A stretch of DNA of 64,000 nucleotides. Source: Nesterenkonia sandarakina. GTDB lineage: Bacteria; Actinomycetota; Actinomycetes; Actinomycetales; Micrococcaceae. The translations under genes were made by a program, and so were the position numbers. The stretch spans positions 62,001-126,000 of the forward strand of contig NZ_PVTY01000006.1 in the NCBI RefSeq assembly GCF_003003175.1, read 5' to 3'. The notes under the pieces are model-generated. The model searched no databases and had not been told where the DNA came from. It saw only the letters and a list, made by a program, of their open reading frames with translations. Positions 8,698-18,152 of this stretch are shown here, piece after piece. The stretch's first letter is position 1. Every line of letters begins with the position of its first letter.

Positions 8698-9738
8698 TCA
8701 GAAGTCGAAGTCCGCGATGTTCTCAGAATCGAAGACGAACGGGTCGCCGAGCACGATCTCCCCGTCTGCACCGACGGTGTACTCCCCCAGACGTCCGGCC
8801 TCGAAGGTGTCTCCCTCGTTGCCTTCGATCTCGCCGGAGGCAAGCGCGTGGGCCGCCCACGCGGAGAGGTACCCGAGGTCTTCGGGATTCCACAGTGCGA
8901 ACGACTCGACGGTGCCGTCCTCGACGTACTCACGCATCTGGTTCGGAGTTCCCAGTCCGGTCACGGCAACTTCACCGGCGTAGTTGGAATCTGCGATGTA
9001 GCGCGCCGCAGCAGCGATGCCTACTGTCGTGGGCGAGACGATGGCGTCCAGATCTGAGTGTGTCTGCAGCAGCGCCGCGGTCTGATCGAAGGAGCGCTGA
9101 TCGTCGTCGTCACCGTAGACGATGTCCACGACTTCGATGTCGGGGTAGTCAGCCTCGAGCTCCTCCTCCATGAGTTCGATCCACAGGTTCTGGTTGCTGG
9201 CATTGGCCGATGCAGAGAGGATGGCGATCTCCCCCTCTTCACCGATCTGCTCGGTGACCAGGGCAACCTGGGCGCTCGCGATGCCCTCCGCGGTGGCCTG
9301 GTTCACGAACAGGTCGCGACACTCCACGTCGGTGTCTGAGTCGAAGGTGACGACTGCGACGTCGACGTCGCGCGCTTCATTGAGCGCTCCGCAGATGGCA
9401 CTGGGGTCATTCGCCGAGAGCACCAGCGCGTCTTCACCCTGCTGGGCTGCGGTGTTGATGTACTCCACCTGTCCGTCAGGCGTTGCCTCCTGGGGCCCAA
9501 CTTCCGAATAGCTGCCGCCGAACTCTTCGATCGCCTCCTGTCCTCCAGCGTTGGAGGTTTCGAAGTAGGGATTGCCGAGGTTCTTCGGCAGGAACGTGAT
9601 GCTGAGCTCCTCGCCGCTGGCCTCGCCGTCCCCCTCCGCGGTGTCGCCGTTGTCTCCGCCGCATGAAGTGAGGGCGAGAGTCCCGACTGCCAGGACGGCC
9701 AGCGCGGGGATGGACCTCTTGTGAGCGTTGTGCCACAT
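8698..9738 (-). CDS. rhaS: rhamnose ABC transporter, substrate-binding lipoprotein
   Basis: A 346-residue periplasmic-binding-protein type I lipoprotein (ribose/RhaS group). It has a signal peptide with a lipobox ending LTSC, then a GGDNGDTAEGDGEAS acidic linker, and a sugar-binding fold with segments such as PYFETSNAGGQEA, NDPSAICGALNEARD and SPTTVGIAAAARYI. It would capture L-rhamnose outside the membrane and deliver it to RhaP/RhaQ. Start at 9738 is chosen because AAAGGA precedes it; an in-frame ATG six codons upstream is less well placed. Gene order rhaT-rhaP-rhaQ-rhaS-rhaM-rhaI in one direction supports the substrate assignment. Confidence 0.88.
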   Translation of the reverse strand: MWHNAHKRSIPALAVLAVGTLALTSCGGDNGDTAEGDGEASGEELSITFLPKNLGNPYFETSNAGGQEAIEEFGGSYSEVGPQEATPDGQVEYINTAAQQGEDALVLSANDPSAICGALNEARDVDVAVVTFDSDTDVECRDLFVNQATAEGIASAQVALVTEQIGEEGEIAILSASANASNQNLWIELMEEELEADYPDIEVVDIVYGDDDDQRSFDQTAALLQTHSDLDAIVSPTTVGIAAAARYIADSNYAGEVAVTGLGTPNQMREYVEDGTVESFALWNPEDLGYLSAWAAHALASGEIEGNEGDTFEAGRLGEYTVGADGEIVLGDPFVFDSENIADFDF

Positions 9739-9825
9739 GGTGGTTCCTTTCATCAAGGCATACCGGTCGGCTTCGATGCCGAGCTCGGATGAGCCGATTC
9801 TTGGTGTGGTGATTCTTGGTGGTGA

Positions 9826-11022
9826 CTACTGACGTGGTGGTGCGATGGGTGCGGATTCTTGCGGTGCCGCGGTTGCCGGCACGGGTGGAGCATCGGTGTT
9901 GCTGGGTGAGGGGTCTGTGGAGGTCGATCCGGTCCCGGTTCGACCTGATGTGTCCTTTCGCTGCGTCTTGCGCGAGCGCAGCTGCTGGATCCCGCTGATG
10001 ATGGTGGGCGCCAGCACCGAGATCACGAGAAGCAGGCCGATGATGATGTTGATGACGTTCACCGTGACTCCCTCGAGACGCAGCGCCGAGGAGAGCACTC
10101 CGATCAGCAGCGCCCCGGCGAGGACACCGTGGATGGCGCCGCGGCCACCGAAGATGAGCACCCCGCCGAGGAGCACCGCTGCGATGACTTCGAGCTCGAG
10201 GCCGGTGGCATTGTCTCCGCGTGAGTTGCCGAACCGCATCGTGTAGAACACACCTGCGGCGGCGGCCACGGCACCGGAGAGCACGAAGGTGGTCATCTGT
10301 GACCGGGCCACGTTCACGCCGCTGAACCACGCGGCCTGTTCGTTGTGGCCGATGTCGTAGAGCCCTCGACCGAAGGGGGTGAAGTGCAGGAGCACCGTGA
10401 ACGTCACGATGAGGATCACCACGGGGATCATGATGGCGGGAATGCGGGACTCTCCGATGCTCGACGTCGCCAGGTCCGTCCATCGCGGATCGAAGTCCGT
10501 CAGCGCGGTGGTGCCGAGCAGACCGACGGCGACTCCGCGATAGAGCGCCAGCGTGCCGATGGTCACGGCCAGCGAGGGCAGCTTCACATAGGCGACGAGG
10601 AAACCGTTGAAGGCCCCGCAGAGCACACCGACGAGGACGGCCATAATCGCCGCGGCGGGGATGGGCATCCCGACCTGTACGTGCAGGATGCCTACCAGTA
10701 CCGAGGAGAGCCCCATGGTGCTGGCCACGGAGAGGTCGATCTGTCCCGTGACGATGATCAGAGTCATCGGCAGCGCGATCATCAGCAGCGGCGCGATGTC
10801 CAGCAGCAGATAGCGCACGGTGAGCGGACCGGAGAAGTTGTCCACCGAGGTCATGGCTACGAGCCAGACCAGCACCAGGAGAGCGATGATGAGGAATTCG
10901 GCACTGACGAACGTGCGGAACCACCAGGGTCGGTGATAGGCGGCGTACGTGCGTCCCTCGTCCTGTGGGCCGGTCGCGGGGTCGATGGGATGGCTCGGCT
11001 GGGCGCCGATTGCGGCGGTCAT
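9826..11022 (-). CDS. rhaQ: rhamnose ABC transporter permease
   Basis: A 398-residue inner-membrane permease of the ribose/RbsC-AraH family (BPD_transp_2), with about ten hydrophobic segments and the typical GQIDLSVASTMGL and VLLGGVLIFGGRG loops. Its ATG overlaps the stop of the other permease by four bases (ATGA at 11019-11022). Compared with family members it has an N-terminal extension of about 40 residues and a C-terminal tail of about 55 residues rich in Thr, Pro, Ser and Ala after QLRSRKTQR, which is probably cytoplasmic and disordered. RhaP and RhaQ most likely form a heterodimer. Confidence 0.86.
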   Translation of the reverse strand: MTAAIGAQPSHPIDPATGPQDEGRTYAAYHRPWWFRTFVSAEFLIIALLVLVWLVAMTSVDNFSGPLTVRYLLLDIAPLLMIALPMTLIIVTGQIDLSVASTMGLSSVLVGILHVQVGMPIPAAAIMAVLVGVLCGAFNGFLVAYVKLPSLAVTIGTLALYRGVAVGLLGTTALTDFDPRWTDLATSSIGESRIPAIMIPVVILIVTFTVLLHFTPFGRGLYDIGHNEQAAWFSGVNVARSQMTTFVLSGAVAAAAGVFYTMRFGNSRGDNATGLELEVIAAVLLGGVLIFGGRGAIHGVLAGALLIGVLSSALRLEGVTVNVINIIIGLLLVISVLAPTIISGIQQLRSRKTQRKDTSGRTGTGSTSTDPSPSNTDAPPVPATAAPQESAPIAPPRQ

Positions 11023-12053
11023 GTCTGGTCCCTCGCTTCTTGCAGCTGACGGTGTCTTCTCGCGGACAGGTACCGGTCAAGGACGATTGCTCCGATGATC
11101 AGCGCACCGACCACTGCGCGCTGCCAGAAGTCGGGGATGCCGATGATCGGCAGGGTTCGGTTGATCGTCAGCAGGAGGATCGCGCCGAACGCGGCTCCCC
11201 AGACGCTGCCTGACCCGCCGAAGATCGCTACGCCTCCGATGACTGCGGCGCCGATGGCCTGGAACTCCCAACCCATTCCCGCGCTGGCGCTGATCGTTCC
11301 GTAGCGTGCGGCGTACATGACGCCGGCCAGTCCGGCCAGTGCGCCACCCAGGATGAAGGCGGTGATGACCCGACGGGTGGTCGGCAGACCGTAGAGCTTG
11401 GCCGCCTCGGGCTCGGAACCGATGGCGTACATCTCACGCCCGCTGCGGGTGGAGGAGAGCCAATATCCGGCGCAGACGAGGACCAGAACCGCCACGATGG
11501 TCAGCAGCGGAATGCTCAGGATCTGCATCGTGCCGAGGTGCAGGAAGTCCCGCGGCATGTCTGAGGCGTTGATCCGGTCACTGCCGGCCCAGGTGAGCAC
11601 GGCCCCGCGATAGATGTACATCGTGCCGAGCGTGACCACCAGTGCTGGGACCTTGCCGTAGGCGACCAGCGCACCGTTGATCAGTCCTAGCACGGCACCC
11701 ACGAGGGTACCGATGAACACGACCAGCAGGATCGGGATTCCGGGGAAATCGATGAACAGACGTCCGGTCAGATACGCCGTGATGGCCAGTGTGGAGCCCA
11801 CCGAGAGGTCCACGTTGCGGGTGATGATCACCACCGCCGAGCCGACCGCCATGACCATCAGGATCGAGGGGGTGAGGAGCAGGTCCCGCCATCCCTGTCC
11901 GCTGAAGAGGAAGGACTGGTTCATGGCAGTCGCGACAGCGATGATCACCACGATCACGATGACGATCGCCGTCTCGCGTGAGGCCAGGAGGGTCCGTGCC
12001 GTCTGCAGGGTCCGGCTCTGTCGATCGGGCGCGGTTCGGGTGTCTGCGCTCAT
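11019..12053 (-). CDS. rhaP: rhamnose ABC transporter permease
   Basis: A 344-residue permease of the same ribose-type family as its neighbour, with the RNVDLSVGSTLAI loop near the middle of the N-terminal half and IGGVAIFGGSGSVWGAAFGA near the C-terminus. Its start overlaps the stop of the ATPase gene by four bases (ATGA), and its own stop overlaps the start of the next permease in the same way. This tight coupling is expected for a heterodimeric permease pair. Which of the two is RhaP and which RhaQ is assigned by order only. Confidence 0.86.
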   Translation of the reverse strand: MSADTRTAPDRQSRTLQTARTLLASRETAIVIVIVVIIAVATAMNQSFLFSGQGWRDLLLTPSILMVMAVGSAVVIITRNVDLSVGSTLAITAYLTGRLFIDFPGIPILLVVFIGTLVGAVLGLINGALVAYGKVPALVVTLGTMYIYRGAVLTWAGSDRINASDMPRDFLHLGTMQILSIPLLTIVAVLVLVCAGYWLSSTRSGREMYAIGSEPEAAKLYGLPTTRRVITAFILGGALAGLAGVMYAARYGTISASAGMGWEFQAIGAAVIGGVAIFGGSGSVWGAAFGAILLLTINRTLPIIGIPDFWQRAVVGALIIGAIVLDRYLSARRHRQLQEARDQT

Positions 12054-13579
12054 GCGCTGGCCTCCTGTCGGCTCTGCTCATGGCGCGCCGTTGCGGCGTG
12101 CATGACCTTCTCCGGAGTTGCATCCGCGCGGTCGAGGTCGGCGCTGATGCGCCCCTCTCCCACGACCAGGACTCGGTCTGCCATGCCCAGAACCTCGGGC
12201 AGCTCCGAGGAGATCATGAGAATCGCCATGCCCTCACCTGCGAGCCGCGACAGCAGGCGGTGGACCTCGGCCTTGGTGCCGACGTCGATCCCTCGGGTCG
12301 GCTCATCGATGATGAGCAGGCTCGGGTCAGTGGCGAGCCATTTCGCAATCGCGACCTTCTGTTGGTTGCCTCCGCTCATGGTCGCGGCACTCATCGACAG
12401 CGCCGAGGACTTGACTTGGAGGCGCCCGGCCCAGGGGCCCGCCGTCTTGTTCTCGATGCCCGCGGTGATCAGGCCGAACCGGGAAAGCCTGCGGCGAATG
12501 GCTGCTCCAATGTTGCGAGCCAGCGACGCCTCCACCACCAGACCCTGCTGCCGTCGGTCTTCGGGCACGAGGGCCATGCCGGCACGAATGGCCGCGGCGG
12601 GGCGACCCTTGGGAACGGTCCTGCCGTTGAGCCTGACGGTTCCCGAGTCGTAGGAGTCCACGCCGAAGATCGCACGGGCTATTTCACTTCGTCCAGCGCC
12701 TACCAGACCCGCCAGGCCTACGATCTCGCCCGCTCTGACGGACAGGTCCACATCATGGAAGTTACCTGCCGAGTTGAGGTTCTTCACCTCGAGCACGACT
12801 TCTCCAATGGGTGCAAGGTCCTTGGGGTAGAGGTCAGCCACCTCGCGGCCCACCATCATGGTGACCAGCTCGTCGTTGCTGGTCTCGCTGGTCGGGGTGG
12901 TCGCCACGTAAGCCCCATCTCGCATCACGGTGATCATGTCGCACAGGCTGAAGATCTCGTCGAAACGGTGGGAGATGAAGACGATGCCGCGTCCTTCGTC
13001 GCGCAGGCTGCGGGCGACGGCGAAGAGCCGTTCCACCTCGACACCGGAGAGCGCGGCGGTGGGCTCGTCCATGATCAGCAGATGAGCGTCCAGCGAGATG
13101 GCCTTGGCGATCTCGATGATCTGCTGATCAGCGATAGAGAGGCCCTCGGCGGGTCGCTGAAGGTCAAGAGTGACTCCGAGCCGGGCGAAGATCCGTGCCG
13201 CTTCCTGATGCATGGCTTGCTTGTCGATGCGACCCGCCCGAGACCGCGGCTGCCTGCCCATGAAGATGTTCTCCGTGACCGACAGGTCAGGAAACAGGGT
13301 GGGCTCCTGGTAGATCACGGCGATGCCGGCGTTCTTCGCCTCGGCGGTGGAGTTGAAGGCCGCGTCGGCTCCCCGGAATCGAAAGGTGCCGCTGTCCCGG
13401 CGGTGCAGCCCGGCGACGACCTTGATCAACGTGGACTTTCCAGCGCCGTTCTCACCCACCAGGGCGTGGATCGACCCGGGATGGACGGTGATGCTCCCGT
13501 CGGCGAGCGCAGTGACGCTGCCGAACGTCTTACGCACCCCGACCAGTTCCAGCACCGGCGGAGATTCGTCGCGAGTCAT
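12050..13579 (-). CDS. rhaT: rhamnose ABC transporter, ATP-binding protein
   Basis: A 509-residue ATPase with two ABC domains in one chain, as in RbsA/AraG. The first Walker A is GENGAGKST, with IADQQIIEIAKAI and LLIMDEPTAAL following; the second half has GLVGAGRSE as a degenerate Walker A and [15 protein letters not shown] and [14 protein letters not shown]. It powers import of rhamnose through RhaP/RhaQ. First gene of the rhamnose operon, 24 bases downstream of a LacI-type operator and within 80 bases of a strong sigma-70-like promoter. The ribosome-binding site is AGGAGGCCCC before the ATG. Confidence 0.92.
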   Translation of the reverse strand: MTRDESPPVLELVGVRKTFGSVTALADGSITVHPGSIHALVGENGAGKSTLIKVVAGLHRRDSGTFRFRGADAAFNSTAEAKNAGIAVIYQEPTLFPDLSVTENIFMGRQPRSRAGRIDKQAMHQEAARIFARLGVTLDLQRPAEGLSIADQQIIEIAKAISLDAHLLIMDEPTAALSGVEVERLFAVARSLRDEGRGIVFISHRFDEIFSLCDMITVMRDGAYVATTPTSETSNDELVTMMVGREVADLYPKDLAPIGEVVLEVKNLNSAGNFHDVDLSVRAGEIVGLAGLVGAGRSEIARAIFGVDSYDSGTVRLNGRTVPKGRPAAAIRAGMALVPEDRRQQGLVVEASLARNIGAAIRRRLSRFGLITAGIENKTAGPWAGRLQVKSSALSMSAATMSGGNQQKVAIAKWLATDPSLLIIDEPTRGIDVGTKAEVHRLLSRLAGEGMAILMISSELPEVLGMADRVLVVGEGRISADLDRADATPEKVMHAATARHEQSRQEASA

Positions 13580-13602
13580 GGGGCCTCCTGGAAAGGCGAG
13601 AA

Positions 13603-13656
13603 TTAAATCGTTTCAATTTCGGTTTCGATACTATGACTCAGGTCACAACGTGTCAA
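13603..13656 (-). promoter_or_regulatory. rhamnose operon promoter with LacI operator and Crp/GlxR-like site
   Basis: On the minus strand TTGACA (13656-13651), a 17-bp spacer and TAGTAT (13633-13628) make a near-consensus promoter for rhaT. The spacer carries TGTGACCTGAGTCATA (13647-13632), a Crp/GlxR-like TGTGA-N6-TCA box that runs into the -10. Just downstream of the -10 is TTGAAACGATTTAA (13616-13603), an imperfect dyad with a central CG as in LacI-family operators. The divergent regulator gene starts 90 bp away, so it is the likely binder. Confidence 0.75.
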
Positions 13657-13733
13657 CACCTCGGCAAGATCAGCTGCGCCGCGGGACGCCCGGCACCGGC
13701 CCAGCACGGCACTCCCTCGAGGAGGCCGAGGGG

Positions 13734-13739
13734 TATCCT
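13734..13739 (+). promoter_or_regulatory. -10 box giving a probable leaderless transcript of the rhamnose regulator
   Basis: TATCCT lies seven bases before the ATG of the LacI-family gene and no Shine-Dalgarno sequence is present at a usable distance. This spacing is what is seen when transcription starts at the A of the start codon, a common arrangement in actinobacteria. Confidence 0.5.
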
Positions 13740-13746
13740 GAGCCGT

Positions 13747-14754
13747 ATGGCACTAGCGCAGGTGACTGACGTGGCGGCACGGGCAGGGGTGTCCCCCGCA
13801 ACCGTCTCGAATGCGCTCAACCACCCGGACAAGGTCTCGGCCAAGACGCGGGAGCGGGTGCGTCAGGCCATCGAAGAGCTCGGATATGTCCGCAATGACG
13901 CAGCGCGTCAGCTGCGGCAGCAGCAGAACCTGGCCGTCGGCATGATCGTGCTCGACATCGGAAACCCTTTCTTCGCGGATGTCGCCCGCGGTGCTGAGAA
14001 CACCCTGGGGGAGCTTCAGCGACCGCTGCTGCTGGGAAACTCAAGTCAGAACGCCGAACGGGAGCTCACTCAGCTGCGACTCTTCGAGGAACAGCGCGTG
14101 GCAGGAATCCTCATCACACCTGTCGGGGACGCGCTGCAACGTCTGGGCCAGATCAAGGACAGAGGTATCGCGGTCGTGATCGTGGACCGAGAGGCCGGCG
14201 CTGATGAGTTTTCATCGGTCTCCACCGATGACGTCCTCGGCGGGCGCCTGGCCGCTCAGCACCTCCTGGAGCTCGGCCGCCGGAGAATCGCGGTCATCGG
14301 CGGGCCACGCATCATCCGGCAGGTCGCCGACCGCTATGAGGGCGCTCGAACCGCCGCCTCCGCCCTGGAGGACGCTACGGTGCAGCTCTGGGACACCGGT
14401 GCCATGGACTCTCAAGCCGGCCGCGATGCGACCAAGACCCTCTTGGCCCTCCCTGCTGAGGAAAGACCGGATGCCATCTTTGCTACCAATGACCTCGTGG
14501 CCCTCGGCGCGCTCCAGGAGCTCACCAGGGCCGGGATCCACGTCCCTGAGGACGTCGCGCTGATCGGCTACGACGACATCCAGTTCGCGGCCTCGGCCAC
14601 CGTGCCGATCAGCTCGATCCGGCAGCCGGCACAGGAGATCGGAGCGCGGGCCGCCAGACTTCTTGTCGCCGCGATCGCTGATCCCTCGGCGAGTGTGCAG
14701 CATCCGGTCTTCACCCCCGCTCTGGTGGCGCGGGAGTCGACTCTCGGTCCCTGA
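13747..14754 (+). CDS. LacI-family transcriptional regulator, probable rhamnose repressor
   Basis: A 335-residue LacI/GalR regulator: helix-turn-helix VTDVAARAGVSPATVSNALN at the N-terminus, hinge VRNDAARQLRQQ, then a periplasmic-binding-protein-like sensor domain (AVGMIVLDIGNPFFADV, IGYDDIQFAASATVPISSI). It is divergent from the rhamnose operon and shares its promoter region, so it most likely represses rhaT-lldD and responds to rhamnose or a pathway intermediate. The start is the ATG placed seven bases after a TATCCT -10 box; longer in-frame extensions upstream would overlap the operon promoter and lack HTH character. Confidence 0.85.
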   Translation: MALAQVTDVAARAGVSPATVSNALNHPDKVSAKTRERVRQAIEELGYVRNDAARQLRQQQNLAVGMIVLDIGNPFFADVARGAENTLGELQRPLLLGNSSQNAERELTQLRLFEEQRVAGILITPVGDALQRLGQIKDRGIAVVIVDREAGADEFSSVSTDDVLGGRLAAQHLLELGRRRIAVIGGPRIIRQVADRYEGARTAASALEDATVQLWDTGAMDSQAGRDATKTLLALPAEERPDAIFATNDLVALGALQELTRAGIHVPEDVALIGYDDIQFAASATVPISSIRQPAQEIGARAARLLVAAIADPSASVQHPVFTPALVARESTLGP

Positions 14755-14758
14755 CACC

Positions 14759-14775
14759 CCGGCCACGTCGGCCGG
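14759..14775. terminator. short convergent stem-loop
   Basis: CCGGCC (14759-14764) pairs with GGCCGG (14770-14775) around a five-base loop, between the ends of the rhamnose regulator and the convergent Gfo/Idh/MocA gene. Weak but positioned as a shared terminator. Confidence 0.45.
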
Positions 14776-14784
14776 AATGCGGAC

Positions 14785-16167
14785 TCAGCGACCGGACAGA
14801 GTCCGCGAGGGCAGTCCGGAGAGCTCAGCGGCATGTCCGATCTCCAGCTCCTCGATACGGATCGCATTGCCCGTGTCGATCGATGCATTGCCTGCCAAGC
14901 CAACGGTTACGGCACGCACTCCGTCCGGCCAGCCCGAGGCTCGCCCCAGGTCATCGTCCTGAGGTCCACGAAACACCTCGCGCAGAAGGTCGTCATCCGC
15001 GCCCCCGTGCGCACCGACGCCCTCGGGTATCGGGATCTCGACCGCGGAGGCGAAGTGCTTCTGCAGCAGCAGCTTCTCCGAGACCCCGCGAGCTCCGTCC
15101 TCGGCCACCACATCGGGACGAGCAGAGGGGTCGACCACCACGTACCCAGCGTCGTCAAGTGTAACGGCGCCACGCTCCACCACAGTAAGCTCGGCCCGTC
15201 CGGCAGTGCCGTTGACGGTGACGGTGTAGCCCTCCCACGGCCCATGTGCCGAAAGGGTGTACGCCATCGAGGCGCCGCCCTGGTAGTCCACGACCAGCGA
15301 CATGTTGTCCTCGATGGTGATGCCCTCGTCGAAGACGTCTCGGTCGCGCAGATACCCGTCGTGGTGTTCCTGTTCGTAGTAGAGACCCTTGAATACCGGG
15401 TCGGTGCGCAGGTCGAGGCTGAAGGCATCGCGTGACGGAAGATCTGTGGTCCCACGTGCCGGCCGTGCCGGCAATCCCCGAGCACGCGCGTTCTCTGCTC
15501 CGTAGAACCGCAGGCCGCCAGAGGCATAGACCTTTGTCGGAACGTCGTCAAGCCACCAGTTGACCAGGTCGAAGTGGTGCGAAGCCTTATGGATCAGCAG
15601 TCCACCGGAGTTGGCCTTCTCTCGATGCCATCGGCGGAAGTAGTCCGCCCCGTGAGCGGTGTCGAGCAGCCATTCGAAATGCACTGATGTCACCTCGCCG
15701 AGCTCCTTCTCCGCGATCAGGCGCTTCAACGCCCAGTTGCGCGGCGAGTAGCGATAGTTGAAGGTCACCACCACATTCCGGCCAGTGCGCTCGACCGCAT
15801 CTCCGATCGACCGCACACCCTCCTGGCTGATGGTCAGCGGCTTCTCCACGATGACATCGACCCCCGCGTCCAGAGCCCTGACGATGTAATCCGCGTGGGT
15901 GAAGTCCGGGGTGGTGATGATGACCCGGTCGAGTCTGAACGCTGCGATTGCCGTCTCCAGGTCAGCGGGCTCGAACCGCGCAGGTTCGCCCAGGTCCCGA
16001 CCCTCCCAATGCTCAGAGAAGTCCAGCCGTCCTGGGTTCGTGTCGGCCCAGGCGATCAGCTGAGCGACGTCTCGGTGTGGCCCTGCGATGGCGTCCAGGT
16101 ACATCTGTGACCGAGACCCTGCCCCGAGCAGACCGTATCGGAGGCGATTCTTTGCGGAATCAGTCAT
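14785..16167 (-). CDS. Gfo/Idh/MocA family oxidoreductase
   Basis: A 460-residue NAD(P)-dependent sugar oxidoreductase. The Rossmann start is RYGLLGAGSRSQMY, VIVEKPLTIS carries the family EKP motif, and the C-terminal half has the GFO_IDH_MocA_C-type sheet (EDNMSLVVDYQGGASMAYTLSAH). It is longer than the usual 340-390 residues. The gene is third in an operon with two oligosaccharide permeases and lies 60 bases after the second, so it probably oxidises or rearranges the imported sugar. The substrate cannot be read from the sequence. The ATG at 16167 has AAGGA 12 bases upstream, somewhat far, so the start is less certain. Confidence 0.8.
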   Translation of the reverse strand: MTDSAKNRLRYGLLGAGSRSQMYLDAIAGPHRDVAQLIAWADTNPGRLDFSEHWEGRDLGEPARFEPADLETAIAAFRLDRVIITTPDFTHADYIVRALDAGVDVIVEKPLTISQEGVRSIGDAVERTGRNVVVTFNYRYSPRNWALKRLIAEKELGEVTSVHFEWLLDTAHGADYFRRWHREKANSGGLLIHKASHHFDLVNWWLDDVPTKVYASGGLRFYGAENARARGLPARPARGTTDLPSRDAFSLDLRTDPVFKGLYYEQEHHDGYLRDRDVFDEGITIEDNMSLVVDYQGGASMAYTLSAHGPWEGYTVTVNGTAGRAELTVVERGAVTLDDAGYVVVDPSARPDVVAEDGARGVSEKLLLQKHFASAVEIPIPEGVGAHGGADDDLLREVFRGPQDDDLGRASGWPDGVRAVTVGLAGNASIDTGNAIRIEELEIGHAAELSGLPSRTLSGR

Positions 16168-16227
16168 GCTGACACTGCGTCCTTTCCAAGAAGATGCTGA
16201 GACCCGTTCGGGCTCCCCGCGCTGCAC

Positions 16228-17163
16228 TTATTTGATGCCTGATTTCGCGAAGCCCTTCACCAGGAACTTCTGCCCGATGAGGAACGCGATGAACATCGGA
16301 ATGAGCGAGACCACACTCATCGCGAACATGGCGCCGAAGTTGGAGGTCGACTGCCCATCGATGAACATGGTCAGGGCCTGCGGAACAACATAGTTCTCTG
16401 GGCTGCGCAGGTAGATCAGCGGTCCGAAGAAGTCAGCCCAGGTCCAGATGAACGTGAAGATCGTGGTGGTCGCGAGGGCGGGGACCATCAGCGGCAGCGT
16501 CACCTGAACGAACTGTCGGATGTGACCTGCCCCGTCGATCCGTGCGGCCTCATAGAGCTCGTTGGGCAGCGATCGGATGAACTGGACCATGAGGAACACG
16601 AAGAACGCCTCCGTGGCGAGGAACTTCGGGACCACGAGGGGGAGGAACGTGTCCAGCCAGCCCAGTTCTCGGAACAGGATGAACTGCGGGACCAGCACCA
16701 CATGGAACGGCAGCAGAATCGTGCCCAGCATGATCGCGAAAGTGAGGTTGCGGAACCGGAAGTCCAGCCTCGCGAAGGCATAGGCGGCCATCGAGCAGGA
16801 GATCAGGTTGCCGATGATGGCACCGATGACCAAGATCGAGGAGTTCATCAGATAGATGTGGAACGGCAGGAACTGGGCATCCCAGCCTTCGACATAGTTG
16901 TCCAGGCTCAGATCTGTGGTGAAGATGCTCAGATCGGTGAAGATCTGCGCGTTCGGCTTGAGCGAGGAGACGACCAGCCAGATCAGCGGGTAGATCATGA
17001 TCAGCGAGAGCGCGATGAGCAGCACGTGCTTCACGACCGATCTCACCCGCTGCTTCATGGGTCGCCGGGTCACGGCCTTCGGTCCCGGGGGCCGCGACAC
17101 CGCGGGCGTCCCGCCCAGTGGCTCAGAGATGGACTTGTTCGTGGTCTGCAGATCAGTCGTCAT
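16228..17163 (-). CDS. oligosaccharide ABC transporter permease (MalG type)
   Basis: A 311-residue permease of the CUT1 carbohydrate family with six predicted membrane segments and the EAA loop YEAARIDGAGHIRQFVQVTLPLMVPAL. An N-terminal cytoplasmic stretch of about 35 residues is Pro/Thr-rich. It overlaps the partner permease by 11 bases, so translation is probably coupled. The matching binding protein is likely the one encoded at 22288-23604, which lies in a separate transcript under the same type of operator; no ATPase gene is nearby, so a shared MsiK-like ATPase encoded elsewhere is expected. Confidence 0.87.
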   Translation of the reverse strand: MTTDLQTTNKSISEPLGGTPAVSRPPGPKAVTRRPMKQRVRSVVKHVLLIALSLIMIYPLIWLVVSSLKPNAQIFTDLSIFTTDLSLDNYVEGWDAQFLPFHIYLMNSSILVIGAIIGNLISCSMAAYAFARLDFRFRNLTFAIMLGTILLPFHVVLVPQFILFRELGWLDTFLPLVVPKFLATEAFFVFLMVQFIRSLPNELYEAARIDGAGHIRQFVQVTLPLMVPALATTTIFTFIWTWADFFGPLIYLRSPENYVVPQALTMFIDGQSTSNFGAMFAMSVVSLIPMFIAFLIGQKFLVKGFAKSGIK

Positions 17164-18103
17164 AGAACACCCAATACTTTGAGAGCCAGAAGTTCAGAGC
17201 AGTCAGCGCTCCGATGAAAAGGACGAGCAGCCAGGCCATCGCCGAGGCGTAGCCCATCTGCATCGGCGTATTGAACGCCTGCTGATAGAGATAGAGCGTG
17301 TAGAAGAGCGTCGAGTCCGAGGGTCCGCCCGTTCCGCCGGAGACCACATAGGCCTGGGTGAAGTTCTGGAAGGCGAAGATGACCTGGAGCACCAGATTGA
17401 AGAAAATGATCGGCGTCAGCAGCGGAAGCGTGATGGTGAAGAACTGGCGGAGCTTGCTCGCTCCGTCGACACCCGCCGCCTCGTAGTACATATCCGGTAT
17501 CTGCCTCAAGCCGGCGAGGAAGATCACCATCGGCGATCCGAAGGTCCAGATGTTCAGCACGATCAGGGTGCCGAGGGCGTAGTCAGGGTGCGCGACCCAA
17601 CCCGGTCCCTGGATCCCGAAGAACCCGAGAAGACCGTTGATTAGACCGTCGTAGCCGAACACCTGGCGCCAGAGGATGGCAATGGCGACCGATCCTCCCA
17701 TCAACGAAGGCAGATAGAAGACCGACCGGTAGATGGGCAGCCCCCGCATGCCCTTGTCCAGCAGAACTGCGACCGCCAGGGCAAGGACAAGCAGGAACGG
17801 GACGCTCACGAATACGTAGAGGAACGTCACTTCCAGGGACTTCCAGAGCCGCTGGTCCTCCCACATCCGAACAAAGTTCCCGAAGCCCGCCCACTCAGGA
17901 GGCTGAAGCAGGTTGTAATTGGTGAACGCCAGGTACAGCGAGACCAGCATGGGCCCACCCGTGAAGACGAAGAACCCGATCAGCCAGGGCAGCAGGAAGA
18001 AGAAGCCTGCCTTGTTCTCACGGTGCTTCCGTCTGGCCTTCGGCTGTCCGCGCTCGGCCTTCGTACGCTTCGCCAAAGTGCGAAGTTCGCCCAGACTGCT
18101 CAC
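17153..18103 (-). CDS. oligosaccharide ABC transporter permease (MalF type)
   Basis: A 316-residue CUT1 permease with an N-terminal basic segment (KRTKAERGQPKARRKHR), six membrane segments and the EAA loop YEAAGVDGASKLRQFFTITLPLLTPI. The GTG at 18103 is chosen because AGGAGG sits four bases upstream; a start 13 codons earlier would run into the operator. First gene of the malF-malG-gfo transcript, controlled by the promoter and operators at 18153-18221. Confidence 0.87.
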   Translation of the reverse strand: MSSLGELRTLAKRTKAERGQPKARRKHRENKAGFFFLLPWLIGFFVFTGGPMLVSLYLAFTNYNLLQPPEWAGFGNFVRMWEDQRLWKSLEVTFLYVFVSVPFLLVLALAVAVLLDKGMRGLPIYRSVFYLPSLMGGSVAIAILWRQVFGYDGLINGLLGFFGIQGPGWVAHPDYALGTLIVLNIWTFGSPMVIFLAGLRQIPDMYYEAAGVDGASKLRQFFTITLPLLTPIIFFNLVLQVIFAFQNFTQAYVVSGGTGGPSDSTLFYTLYLYQQAFNTPMQMGYASAMAWLLVLFIGALTALNFWLSKYWVFYDD

Positions 18104-18152
18104 GGAACCTCCTCGTGTCTGGTGGCAGGATGCGGAAACCACGGATTCATGT